64,000 nt of DNA, taken from positions 248,001 to 312,000 of the forward strand of contig NZ_JACIFF010000009.1 of the NCBI RefSeq assembly GCF_014197245.1, read 5' to 3'. Within the stretch, counting starts at the first letter, position 1; each line of letters begins with the position of its first letter. Shown here piece after piece: positions 28,256 through 35,669 of the stretch. The notes under the pieces were generated by a model that was given only the letters and a program-made list of their open reading frames with translations, had not been told where the DNA came from and did no database searches. The position numbers and the translations under genes are program-made. Origin of the DNA: Neolewinella aquimaris (GTDB lineage: Bacteria > Bacteroidota > Bacteroidia > Chitinophagales > Saprospiraceae).

Positions 28256-28260
28256 GGTTG

Positions 28261-28472
28261 CGCCGAACGAGAGCGCCCACGCAACCGGGGCATCACTAAT
28301 TCGAAAGTAGTGACTTTAACCCCACCCGCGAGGGAGCGGCACGGCGGCATGGACCGAAACCGACCAGCGGGAGCTTTCGGGCCATTGACGACGGGACGAA
28401 CCCGAACCCCGATAGTAACTAGCCAACACTTCGGCCACCCTGCCCCGGTTGACGTGGTCGCGGTGTTGGGCG
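28261..28472 (-). repeat. attC-like site 1 (212 bp, subtype B)
   Basis: Outer boxes are CGCCGAAC at 28261 and GTTGGGCG at 28465. The inner stem is GCGCCCACGCAACCGGGG on the left against CCCCGGTTGACGTGGTCGCG on the right. The left box is five bases from an IS481 remnant; the right box is 24 bp from the stop of the next gene. Confidence 0.85.
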
Positions 28473-28496
28473 AATTTTTAATTTTGGTTATTTTAC

Positions 28497-28922
28497 TTAG
28501 TGCAGGACGTACACCGGTGCCAACTTTATTTCGATTCTTCGACCATGTACTTGATAAATCGGCACCTCAATTGATCTATATCCCAAACATTCCACTCCAA
28601 GTTTTTCTTCCCCTTCCAATGACTTTAGCTCAATATCAAACCTCCCATCAAAATCGGTTACAAACGCCGTATCATTGCCTACAATAACTTTTGCTTGTGG
28701 CAAGCCATAGTTGTCATCAGAAATAACTCTTCCAATAATTTTCAAGGTTTTATTTCGCGACGCTTTAGTCTTCTCAATTCTTATATATCCCCTATAGGTT
28801 TTCAAATTGCCTAGTACAATTGATTCTTTATATATGTACTCATAGGAACAGGATTGAATTGTGGCAAGCAATACCTGAGCCCCTAAAAAAATTATACAAC
28901 CTGCAAATTTGAATCGTATCAT
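28497..28922 (-). CDS. Exported protein with carboxypeptidase-regulatory-like domain
   Basis: A 141-residue protein. The N-terminal hydrophobic segment (GCIIFLGAQVLLATIQSC) is a signal peptide, perhaps of lipoprotein type with Cys25. The second half, IIGRVISDDNYGLPQAKVIVGNDTAFVTDFDGRFDIEL, is the beta-sandwich repeat found at the start of TonB-linked receptors and in carboxypeptidase regulatory domains; CLGYRSIEVPI is its last strand. Function is unknown. It is a single domain without a receptor and lies directly before attC-like site 1 in cassette orientation. Confidence 0.65.
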   Translation of the reverse strand: MIRFKFAGCIIFLGAQVLLATIQSCSYEYIYKESIVLGNLKTYRGYIRIEKTKASRNKTLKIIGRVISDDNYGLPQAKVIVGNDTAFVTDFDGRFDIELKSLEGEEKLGVECLGYRSIEVPIYQVHGRRIEIKLAPVYVLH

Positions 28923-29055
28923 CCTTTAACGTTCGCCAACTTGTCTTCCTTTAGAATTATAACAACTTTCTTTTAAGTCTAAAAGATCGCTACTGAATTA
29001 CAATCAAATTGGGATCATTCCACAAAATCAATTTTCCACGAGATCTTCAAATTAA

Positions 29056-29238
29056 TCATTTCCTATTATTAATCTTGATTAAGGGTATAAGTTTTAAGTC
29101 GTCGAATAGGTCGGGTTCTCTGCTCCGTTCTTGAGCGGTCTTTACCAAGCATGACAATGATCTCTCCGTCAATATCCTGGCTTTGATGAATGTAAAGTAG
29201 GCCTTTTTAATATTACGATGGTATCCATTGGCGTATTG
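29056..29238 (-). CDS. Second exon of a small ORF split by a group II intron
   Basis: After the predicted intron 3' end a frame stays open for 60 codons (QYANGYHRNIKKAYFTF..., ending KINNRK). It has no start codon of its own. Joining it to 31074-31085 (ATG AAT AAG ATG) gives an uninterrupted 64-residue frame, MNKM-QYANGYHRN. The protein family is not recognised. The exact splice sites are inferred. Confidence 0.45.
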   Translation of the reverse strand, partial: QYANGYHRNIKKAYFTFIKARILTERSLSCLVKTAQERSREPDLFDDLKLIPLIKINNRK

Positions 29239-31073
29239 TGTCGAGTAGGCCGGGGGATTTTCACCCCCAGCCTCTCACAGAACCGTACGTGATAGTCTCC
29301 CATCATACGGCTCCTGTTAAGCATTAGGCTATACCCTGGTTCGCGGTTATTCCGTATTTCCAGTGATGGAACAGGTGCGGCTTCTTTTTCGCCAGACTCC
29401 TCAACCACCTGCCGGCTTTGCGGAAGCTGCCCTTGAACCGTTCGTACTTTTTGATCGCCCATTTCAGTAAGCGGAAGTTAAAGCGTTCGAAGATTCTGCG
29501 AACCTTGAACCGATCCAGCTCCCCGTAGTAGTTCAGCCAGCCCCGCAACTTCGCGTTGAACTTCGCCGCGATGACCTCGATGCCTACGAAGACCCACCGC
29601 TGGAAGTTGCTCTGACGCAACTCCTCGGTGATGCGTCGTTCGCTCTTCGGCAAGATGGCACCGTCAAAAGAAAGGAATAAACTGCCGTCACGCCGCCGCT
29701 TCGTCCGCGGTTGAAAACGGTAACCCAGAAAGTCAAAGTAGACCGGATAGTCATTCTGTCCCTGACTCATCTCCGTCTTACAGTGCACGATCTTGGTCTT
29801 GTCCGGATGTAGGCGCAGTTCGCAGGCCTGCATTCGCTCCCGGATCAACCGTAGAACATACTCGGCTTCCCGCGCCGTGCGGCAGAATACCACCGCGTCG
29901 TCGGCGTAGCGGACCAGCTCCACCCCACTGTACGTCCGCTTCAGCCACTCGTCCAGGACGTAGTGCAAAAACAGGTTCGACAGCAGAGGGCTGATCACCC
30001 CGCCCTGCGGCGTGCCCCGGCCGATGCGCAATCGTTCACTTCCATCCGCTTCCCGGATCGGTGCGCGCAACCAGGTTTCGATGAGCCTGAGCACCCAACT
30101 TTCGGATACGTGCTTCCGCAGGGCCTTCATCAGCAGGTCGTGCGACACTTCGTCGAAGAAGCTCTTGATGTCCATGTCGATGCAGTAGAAATACCGCCGG
30201 CAGTGACGCTGCACCTGACGCAGGGCCTGATGGGCGTTCTTCTGACTACGGTACCCATAGGACGAGGGGTGGAATAGTCGGTCCAGTCGCGGTTCGAGGT
30301 AGCTCTTGATGACTTGTTGCGCTATTCGGTCCTCTACCGTCGGTATGCTCAGCTTCCGGATGCCTCCGTCCGATTTGGGGATCTCTACTTCCCGCACCGG
30401 GCTGGCGTGATAGCTGCCCGAGGTCAGACGATTCCACAGACGGTACAGGTTACCTTGCAGATCTTGCGCAAAGTCTTCCAGTGTCTGTCCATCAACCCCG
30501 GCTCCGCCCCGGTTCTTCCTTACTTTCTTATACGCGTTTACTACTTGTGAAAATGAAATGGGTAATACCTTGATCCCGGACGGTAGGCTCTTACTCCGCC
30601 GTTGCGGTGGTGGCTCTACCCTCCCGGATCGCTCAACTGTGGCCCTTCGCTCCGCTTCCATTACAGTTGCATCCACACTACTAGGGCCACATCCGCCATC
30701 AGGCCCGGCATCGGTGTTCGTCCTTGCCGGCGTTGCTCCGACTTGCGACTTTCCCTTATCATCCCGACCTGACTTCTCCTGTTCCATGAATGAGCCTGAA
30801 TAAAGATCATGCCCCCTTTATGACGCCTGCCGCATAGCCAGTAAACAGGTAGCCACTATGCTCTTCCTCCGGTCGAAATAACCCGGCAGTTCTGACAGAG
30901 AGTACGTTTTCTCGACACTTCATCGAGGGTTCACTTGTGTTCATCTTCTTTATTCTCACCTGACCGATTCGCTCGGCCTTTTCATCCAACGCTCAGTACC
31001 CCAGGGTCACCCCCGCAGCACCTTGGACTGGTTTGTAGACTTGCCTGTACATCGTCGACGGTGGGCCTACCAC
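29239..31073 (-). mobile_element. Group II intron
   Basis: A 34-nt domain V is recognisable on the minus strand at 29313-29280 (GAGCCGTATGATGG ... CACGTACGGTTC). A domain VI hairpin follows (GAGAGGC, a GGGGG/CCCCC stem, then GGCCTACTC) with a bulged A eight bases from the proposed 3' end. The encoded reverse transcriptase lies upstream, preceded by structured GC-rich leader sequence. The 3' end is well supported. The 5' end at about 31073 (GTGGTAGG) is less certain because it departs from the usual GTGYG. Confidence 0.75.
29324..30787 (-). CDS. ltrA: Group II intron reverse transcriptase/maturase
   Basis: A 487-residue intron-encoded protein. The reverse transcriptase palm has the active-site YADDAVVFC and earlier blocks VDGQTLEDF, PKSDGGIRKLSIPTVEDRI, DMDIKSFFDEV and GTPQGGVISPLLSNLFLHYVLD. 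A maturase (X) domain follows with LRGWLNYYGELDRFKVRRIFERFNFRLLKWAIKKY. No H-N-H endonuclease domain is present at the C-terminus (ends ITANQGIA). It promotes splicing and retrohoming of the intron that carries it. Confidence 0.93.
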   Translation of the reverse strand: MEQEKSGRDDKGKSQVGATPARTNTDAGPDGGCGPSSVDATVMEAERRATVERSGRVEPPPQRRSKSLPSGIKVLPISFSQVVNAYKKVRKNRGGAGVDGQTLEDFAQDLQGNLYRLWNRLTSGSYHASPVREVEIPKSDGGIRKLSIPTVEDRIAQQVIKSYLEPRLDRLFHPSSYGYRSQKNAHQALRQVQRHCRRYFYCIDMDIKSFFDEVSHDLLMKALRKHVSESWVLRLIETWLRAPIREADGSERLRIGRGTPQGGVISPLLSNLFLHYVLDEWLKRTYSGVELVRYADDAVVFCRTAREAEYVLRLIRERMQACELRLHPDKTKIVHCKTEMSQGQNDYPVYFDFLGYRFQPRTKRRRDGSLFLSFDGAILPKSERRITEELRQSNFQRWVFVGIEVIAAKFNAKLRGWLNYYGELDRFKVRRIFERFNFRLLKWAIKKYERFKGSFRKAGRWLRSLAKKKPHLFHHWKYGITANQGIA

Positions 31074-31085
31074 CATCTTATTCAT
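31074..31085 (-). CDS. First exon (four codons) of the intron-split small ORF
   Basis: ATG AAT AAG ATG on the minus strand, preceded by an in-frame TGA four codons earlier. It is about 66 bp from the attC R box, a usual leader length in this array. The call depends on the inferred intron 5' end. Confidence 0.35.
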
Positions 31086-31151
31086 AGCATTACTACGTCA
31101 TAGTTATTGAATTAATCAACGGTTATGGGTTAGTATTCAGGACACACATCT

Positions 31152-31290
31152 CGCCCAACGGGTGTGCAGACGCAAGCCCGGCTACCACCGACCAGCTCTC
31201 TAAGCACCGAGACACACTGACCTCTCACTCCTTCACCAAACACAGCCCTCCCCCACCCTCGCCGGGTTGACGTATGCACGATGTTGGCGG
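31152..31290 (-). repeat. attC-like site 2 (139 bp, subtype A)
   Basis: Boxes CGCCCAAC at 31152 and GTTGGCGG at 31283. The inner stem is TGTGCAGACGCAAGCCCGGC against GCCGGGTTGACGTATGCACG. The left box complements the right box of site 1, which bounds the same cassette. Confidence 0.88.
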
Positions 31291-31593
31291 ATGTGCGTCT
31301 TTTCAATAAATCTCTCGTTCTGGTCGATTGTCCAAGGTAACTGGAAAGGTTCCTTCGTCAATGTTGATTCTTACAAATAATCCCTACCGCTCTGTCCTGT
31401 AATCTGTGACGCGGGCCGACCTCGCGGCGGTAGCTGTGGGTAATCAGGAATGGGGCCATCCTTGGGCACTAGAGTTATTCCGGTTACCATTGTGGCTGGG
31501 TGGGGGTGGCTGGCATCTGCAAAAACCCCCGAGGAGGGGAATTTTTGCAGATTGACGCCAGCGCCAACCAGCCGGGCAGCCTCGCCGAGACCG
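31291..31593 (-). repeat. Truncated copy of the non-coding hairpin cassette
   Basis: About 300 bp homologous to 39918-40230 and 60022-60325, starting directly after a subtype A site with ATGTGC. It contains the long hairpin with arms at 31515-31525 (ATCTGCAAAAA) and 31542-31552 (TTTTTGCAGAT). It is cut by an IS256-type element, and the rest of the cassette is missing on the other side. Confidence 0.8.
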
Positions 31594-32981
31594 TTGCAAA
31601 AAGTGTGTCCGGGGAGAAGTCATTAACTTTTTCATCTCAATACACTAGACATGCAAGACGCAGAATTTGATTTAGAAGCCTTCCGTGAAGAGGCCGTGAG
31701 CAAACTACAGGCCGGCGATGGCTTGCTGGGTAAAGACGGAGCCTTCACACCTTTACTGAAAGCCTTTTTGGAGCAGGCCATGGAAGGCGAACTCGACGCT
31801 CACATTGCGGAAGAGGAACGATCCAATCGCAAAAACGGCAGAGGTAAGAAGGTCATCCGCACTAGCCTCGGCGAAGTAGAGCTCTCTACACCTCGTGATA
31901 GAAACGGCAGCTTCCAGCCAAAAGTGGTTCCCAAACGGCAGAAGAACCTGCCTAGGGACATCGAACGCCAGATCATGACGCTTTACGCTCGCGGCAGTTC
32001 CCTGGGCGACATCCGCGACTTTCTCGAACAGATGTATGACGTGGAAGTGAGCCCCGCTATGATCTCCCGCGTAACCGACAAAGTCATTCCCCTACTGGAG
32101 GAGTGGCGTACGCGGCCCTTGGAGAGCGTCTATCCCTTCGTATTCATGGATGCCATCCACTACAAAGTGCGCGAGAAAGGGCGCGTAATTACCAAAGCGG
32201 TCTACGGTATTTTGGGAGTCAATCAGGAAGGTTACCGCGACGTACTGGGCCTCTACATTGGACAGCATGAATCGGCAAAGTTCTGGATGCAGGTATTGAC
32301 TGACCTGCAAAGCAGAGGTTTAGAGGATATGTTGATCGCCTCAGTAGACAATCTGACGGGCTTTGTAGATGCCATTGCAGCGGTCTATCCCCGTACGGAT
32401 GTACAGCTCTGCATCGTCCACCAGATCCGCAACTCCAAGAAGTACCTGGCCCATACCGACTGCAAAGACTTCATGGCGGACCTTAAAACGATCTACCAGG
32501 CCATTACCCGTGAGAAGGCCGAACACGCCCTCAACCGCCTCGATCCCCGATAGCTATCGGGGTGGGGTAAACGCTACCCCAAGGTGATCGAAAGTTGGCG
32601 CCGCAACTGGGACAATCTGAGCCTCATGTTCAACTACAGCTACATGATCAGAAAGGTGATGTACACCACTAACTCTATCGAGGCGTTCCACCGTCAACTC
32701 CGCAAAGTGACCAAAACCAAGGGCTCGTTCACCTCTGACACGGCACTCATGAAGTTGCTTTTCCTCGTCCAGCGCGACGTGACCAGTAAGTGGAAAAAGC
32801 CGATGCACAACTGGAACCGGATCCTCTCTCAACTGGCCATCCTCTACGATGACCGATTGCGCTTGGACCTATGAGTCGGGAGGTAGCGTCCGTATTCTTT
32901 ACCCAATCCCCCTTATCTTATACGGGGCTTGGGCAAAGAATACTCCCATCAAGAAATTATCGCCTGACACACTTTATGCAA
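31594..32981 (+). mobile_element. IS256-family element
   Basis: Terminal inverted repeats are TTGCAAAAAGTGTGTCCGG on the left and, on the minus strand, TTGCATAAAGTGTGTCAGG at the right. I find no target duplication. The left flank is the hairpin cassette and the right flank is the 3' half of an unrelated attC subtype, so flanking DNA was lost or rearranged after insertion. Confidence 0.85.
31651..32874 (+). pseudogene. IS256-family transposase interrupted by an in-frame TAG
   Basis: The frame is that of a mutator-type transposase (about 407 codons): YARGSSLGDIRDFLEQMY, FMDAIHYKVRE (first Asp), SVDNLTGFVDAI (second Asp), and MYTTNSIEAFHRQLRK (with the Glu) after the break. At 32551-32553 a TAG lies inside an 18-bp palindrome, CCCCGATAGCTATCGGGG, replacing the usual residues between RLD and WGKRYP. 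The frame continues unchanged after it. Confidence 0.88.
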
Positions 32982-32984
32982 TAC

Positions 32985-33014
32985 TCCCGCTTGACGATGG
33001 CGCAATGTTGGGCG
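32985..33014 (-). repeat. attC-like site 3 (3' half only, subtype C)
   Basis: CCGCTTGACGATGGCGCAAT followed by GTTGGGCG at 33007 is the right half of a subtype C site. The left half was replaced by the IS256 element. The right box is seven bases from the stop of the next gene and complements the box at 34073. Confidence 0.85.
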
Positions 33015-33020
33015 AATAAT

Positions 33021-34001
33021 TTATTCTTTACAATTGAAAGACTCTACAATTTTAGTAGACGAGTGACCAAAATTAAGTTCTACGTTTATACCTTCCGTAC
33101 TGTGACTGTAAGTATCAGATACTCCTGTTCGATAATTCAATATCATTGCATTATCAGAGCAAGTTAGAATATTCATTTTTCTCCATATACCTTCACAATA
33201 TTTCAAACTGTCTATCTTAATTACTTCTGTATTATGTCTTATGTAAATATTACAAGGTGTTTCAGCTACAATAATTATATCGCCAGCTTCCTCTAATTGA
33301 AACAGCTTCTCTGCTTGAAGAAAAACATTTTGATCTCTTCTCTCCCCATAGACAAAATTAAACAATCCATTCTGATAGTAGTATGTTATAGTGTCGTTAC
33401 CCTTTCTATAGTATCTATTGTTTAATACATCCCTTGTGGAAGTGTAAGTTGATAAATTAAGCATTTGATCGATTTGACTTTGAGGTAGTGAATGTAAAAT
33501 CCACCTGTTATATCCGCCTTTGTATTCCTGCCGATCTTGGTTTCGTTTAATAAAATTTTCATTCTGGATTGATGCTTCTACCAATCTAAGAATTTCTTCA
33601 AAATTAACTTCGGTATTAAGATTACGGATAATCAGGTTTGCGTTGTTCATATTTTTTGACAAATAAGTATCCTCATAATTCTGAATAATTCTTGACTTTT
33701 TATAGCTCACAAAAAAATCGCTTGTGTTTCTATTATAAGTATAGTCATGGATGAAGTCGATTAGAATATTGTCCGTATATGTAACACTTTTAGCCAAGTC
33801 ACTTATCATCCTTGCCAACATCTCCGCTTTTTGTACTTCCTCGTATTCATAGCCGGTTCTAATTCGCACCAAAACATTCTCTTCTTTAAACTTGTAGTAT
33901 CGGTCTTGATGACCATATGCTGTTGCAATAAAAGAGCATGATAGAATTACCGTGATAAGTGCTTTTCGATATAAAGCACTAATTAAACTAATAAGTCTCA
34001 T
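33021..34001 (-). CDS. Hypothetical secreted protein, cassette-borne
   Basis: A 326-residue protein; the open frame extends into the attC site, but the start at 34001 (MRLISLISALYRKALITVILSC) gives a proper signal peptide ending in TAYG. The mature part is soluble, rich in Asn, Tyr and Ile, with no recognised domain. Its stop codon is seven bases from an attC R box, and its AT-rich composition contrasts with the GC-rich sites on either side. Confidence 0.65.
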   Translation of the reverse strand: MRLISLISALYRKALITVILSCSFIATAYGHQDRYYKFKEENVLVRIRTGYEYEEVQKAEMLARMISDLAKSVTYTDNILIDFIHDYTYNRNTSDFFVSYKKSRIIQNYEDTYLSKNMNNANLIIRNLNTEVNFEEILRLVEASIQNENFIKRNQDRQEYKGGYNRWILHSLPQSQIDQMLNLSTYTSTRDVLNNRYYRKGNDTITYYYQNGLFNFVYGERRDQNVFLQAEKLFQLEEAGDIIIVAETPCNIYIRHNTEVIKIDSLKYCEGIWRKMNILTCSDNAMILNYRTGVSDTYSHSTEGINVELNFGHSSTKIVESFNCKE

Positions 34002-34072
34002 TCTGTGGTATTTTAAGGTATCTACTTCAATTTGTACCGGACTCTCTAAGATAAGGCTGAGCATTGTCGTTT

Positions 34073-34208
34073 CGCCCAACGGGGGCGCCAACGCAGGACG
34101 GCTCCACTGGCCAGCATCTGGACCGACCAACATTTAAGATAGCTTTTTCGAGCCTCCTCGATACCTAAATGGCTCACCGCCGGCTTGACGATGGCGCAAT
34201 GTTGGGCG
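34073..34208 (-). repeat. attC-like site 4 (136 bp, subtype C)
   Basis: Boxes CGCCCAAC at 34073 and GTTGGGCG at 34201. The inner stem is GCGCCAACGCAGGACGGCT against GCCGGCTTGACGATGGCGC. Confidence 0.9.
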
Positions 34209-34221
34209 AATCTTTTTTATA

Positions 34222-34974
34222 CTACTCCTCCTCGTCAATAAAAACGGCCCAAGGTCCATGCTCTGACCTTCGTTCAGCATATTTCCCTTTCTCAAGATGA
34301 ATCAGATCATTAAGCGTGGTATCCTTATCGACCAATGATTTGATTGGTACTAATCTGCCATCGCTAGCAGTGGGAAACTCCTCATGATGAAACTGCCACT
34401 CTCCATCCAAATTATGATAGACTCTGAGTACTGCCTTACCGTCTACCACTGATTGAGTAGTATACACACACCAATTTGGCTTCTCTAAAAATTTGAACCC
34501 TGGATCCCTATTTAAAAGTGGCTGCATTCTATACCAACTTTCATTGAACTCTTCTTCCCAAGGGAAGTGTCCGTTTATATCTGGCCAGACTAACTGTAAA
34601 CAAGGATATTCTATATTTTTTTCATTAAACCAGTTGCAATATCCAAGATAGTCGCCATAATAGTCTTTTGCCACCTCTACAAAACGGACGGAATATTTAT
34701 CAATCAGGTCTTTATAATCCCGATATGGCTTAAAGTTTTCTCCATCCCTAATTTTATTCCCGAGGTCATTAAGTATATGGTGCATAACCTCCGGTTTCAA
34801 GCCAAAAATTATTATCTCGGGATGACCAAATGATTTGTAGAGTCCGATAGTCATTGCATAATCAGGAACATAATTTGAATTGGTTAGCCATCCTATGTGC
34901 CACCCGTACTTTTTCACATCCGAAGTGATGCGCTCCTTCGTTAGGTGGTCGTGATGAGCGTGTATATCGTCCAT
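34222..34974 (-). CDS. DUF4262 domain protein
   Basis: A 250-residue cytoplasmic protein. The N-terminal half matches DUF4262: YGWHIGWLTNSNYVPDYAMTIGL and HPEIIIFGLKPEVMHHILNDLG. The C-terminal part (WCVYTTQSVVDGKAVLRVYHNLDGEWQFHHE) resembles a short WQF-type domain often found with DUF4262. Biochemical function is unknown; the family is frequent near toxin or immunity loci. Its stop is 13 bases from attC-like site 4. Confidence 0.8.
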   Translation of the reverse strand: MDDIHAHHDHLTKERITSDVKKYGWHIGWLTNSNYVPDYAMTIGLYKSFGHPEIIIFGLKPEVMHHILNDLGNKIRDGENFKPYRDYKDLIDKYSVRFVEVAKDYYGDYLGYCNWFNEKNIEYPCLQLVWPDINGHFPWEEEFNESWYRMQPLLNRDPGFKFLEKPNWCVYTTQSVVDGKAVLRVYHNLDGEWQFHHEEFPTASDGRLVPIKSLVDKDTTLNDLIHLEKGKYAERRSEHGPWAVFIDEEE

Positions 34975-35007
34975 ATAGTTTTACTCGAATATCTAGTTAA
35001 TATCTGC

Positions 35008-35436
35008 TTACGAAGCGGTGGTTAATAGATTGCCTATTAGAATCAGGCTTGCTACAGTCAACACGAAATAAAATATAGTCCGATTCATAACCATGTCGCG
35101 TCTCCTCAAATCTACCGCTTCTGATGGATAGTCCAAATCCCACACTGCATTTGTAGCAATACGAGCTAGATCGGCGACACTGAGCGGTATACGCTTGACT
35201 TGATTCTGGGGCAGTGGATAAAACCATCCACCTGGATTAATTAATCCCTCTTCGTCTCCATGGTAGTACCATTTGTAACCATCCATATCGACATGTTACC
35301 TCTGAGCAAACTCAATGATAAAATCATGCCAGTCATCCCCGCTCATTCGCGAAGAGCGCCAAACGTCTTGGTGGTCGTCCAGTTTGCCTCCGCTGGAGAC
35401 TTCGACTAGATCTATGATTTCCTCCTCTGTTATCAT
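35008..35436 (-). pseudogene. DUF1493-like gene split by an in-frame TAA
   Basis: Two short frames, 35296-35436 (ending DDWHDFIIEFAQR) and 35008-35286 (starting MDGYKWYYHGDEEG), are in the same frame, separated by TAA CAT GTC GAT. Read through, they give one protein of about 142 residues resembling DUF1493: an acidic DDW motif, then YYHGDEEG, then IPLSVADLARIATNAVW, followed by a C-terminal hydrophobic helix. A single-base change at 35296-35298 explains the break. The family call is tentative. Confidence 0.6.
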
Positions 35437-35507
35437 GATTGGGCAAAAGAGTGATGGGTGATAAACAGTCCATGCTGTTAGTACATGACTGCAGGACCGT
35501 TTGTACG

Positions 35508-35522
35508 GCCGCCTAAAGCGGC
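35508..35522 (-). promoter_or_regulatory. Hairpin at the start of a cassette
   Basis: GCCGC-CTAAA-GCGGC lies three bases from the R box, so on the minus strand it directly follows the cassette core GTTGGGCGACA. The same arrangement recurs at 59860-59879 and 62037-62053. The function is unknown; it could act on the transcript leader. Confidence 0.45.
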
Positions 35523-35525
35523 TGT

Positions 35526-35662
35526 CGCCCAACGGGTGTGCAGGCGCAACCCGGCTACCACCGACCAACTCTATAGGCATCGGAATACACTAACCCTGGA
35601 TTCTTTACCCTACAGAGCCCTCCCCCACCCTCACCGGGTTGACGTATGCACAGTGTTGGGTC
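35526..35662 (-). repeat. attC-like site 5 (137 bp, subtype A)
   Basis: Boxes CGCCCAAC at 35526 and GTTGGGTC at 35655. The stem is TGTGCAGGCGCAACCCGGC against ACCGGGTTGACGTATGCACA. The left box matches site 4's right box across the DUF4262 cassette. Confidence 0.88.
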
Positions 35663-35669
35663 CAGTTGT

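Noticed and set aside
29240-29313. Group IIC intron targeting an attC stem
   Set aside because: Domain V fits a bacterial group II intron, but the insertion is about 80 bp away from the attC R box and appears to lie inside an ORF, so the known attC-targeting mode is not supported.
34002-34133. Upstream start of the gene at 33021 inside the attC site
   Set aside because: The extra 44 residues are translated attC sequence; the start at 34001 gives a signal peptide and lies within the cassette.
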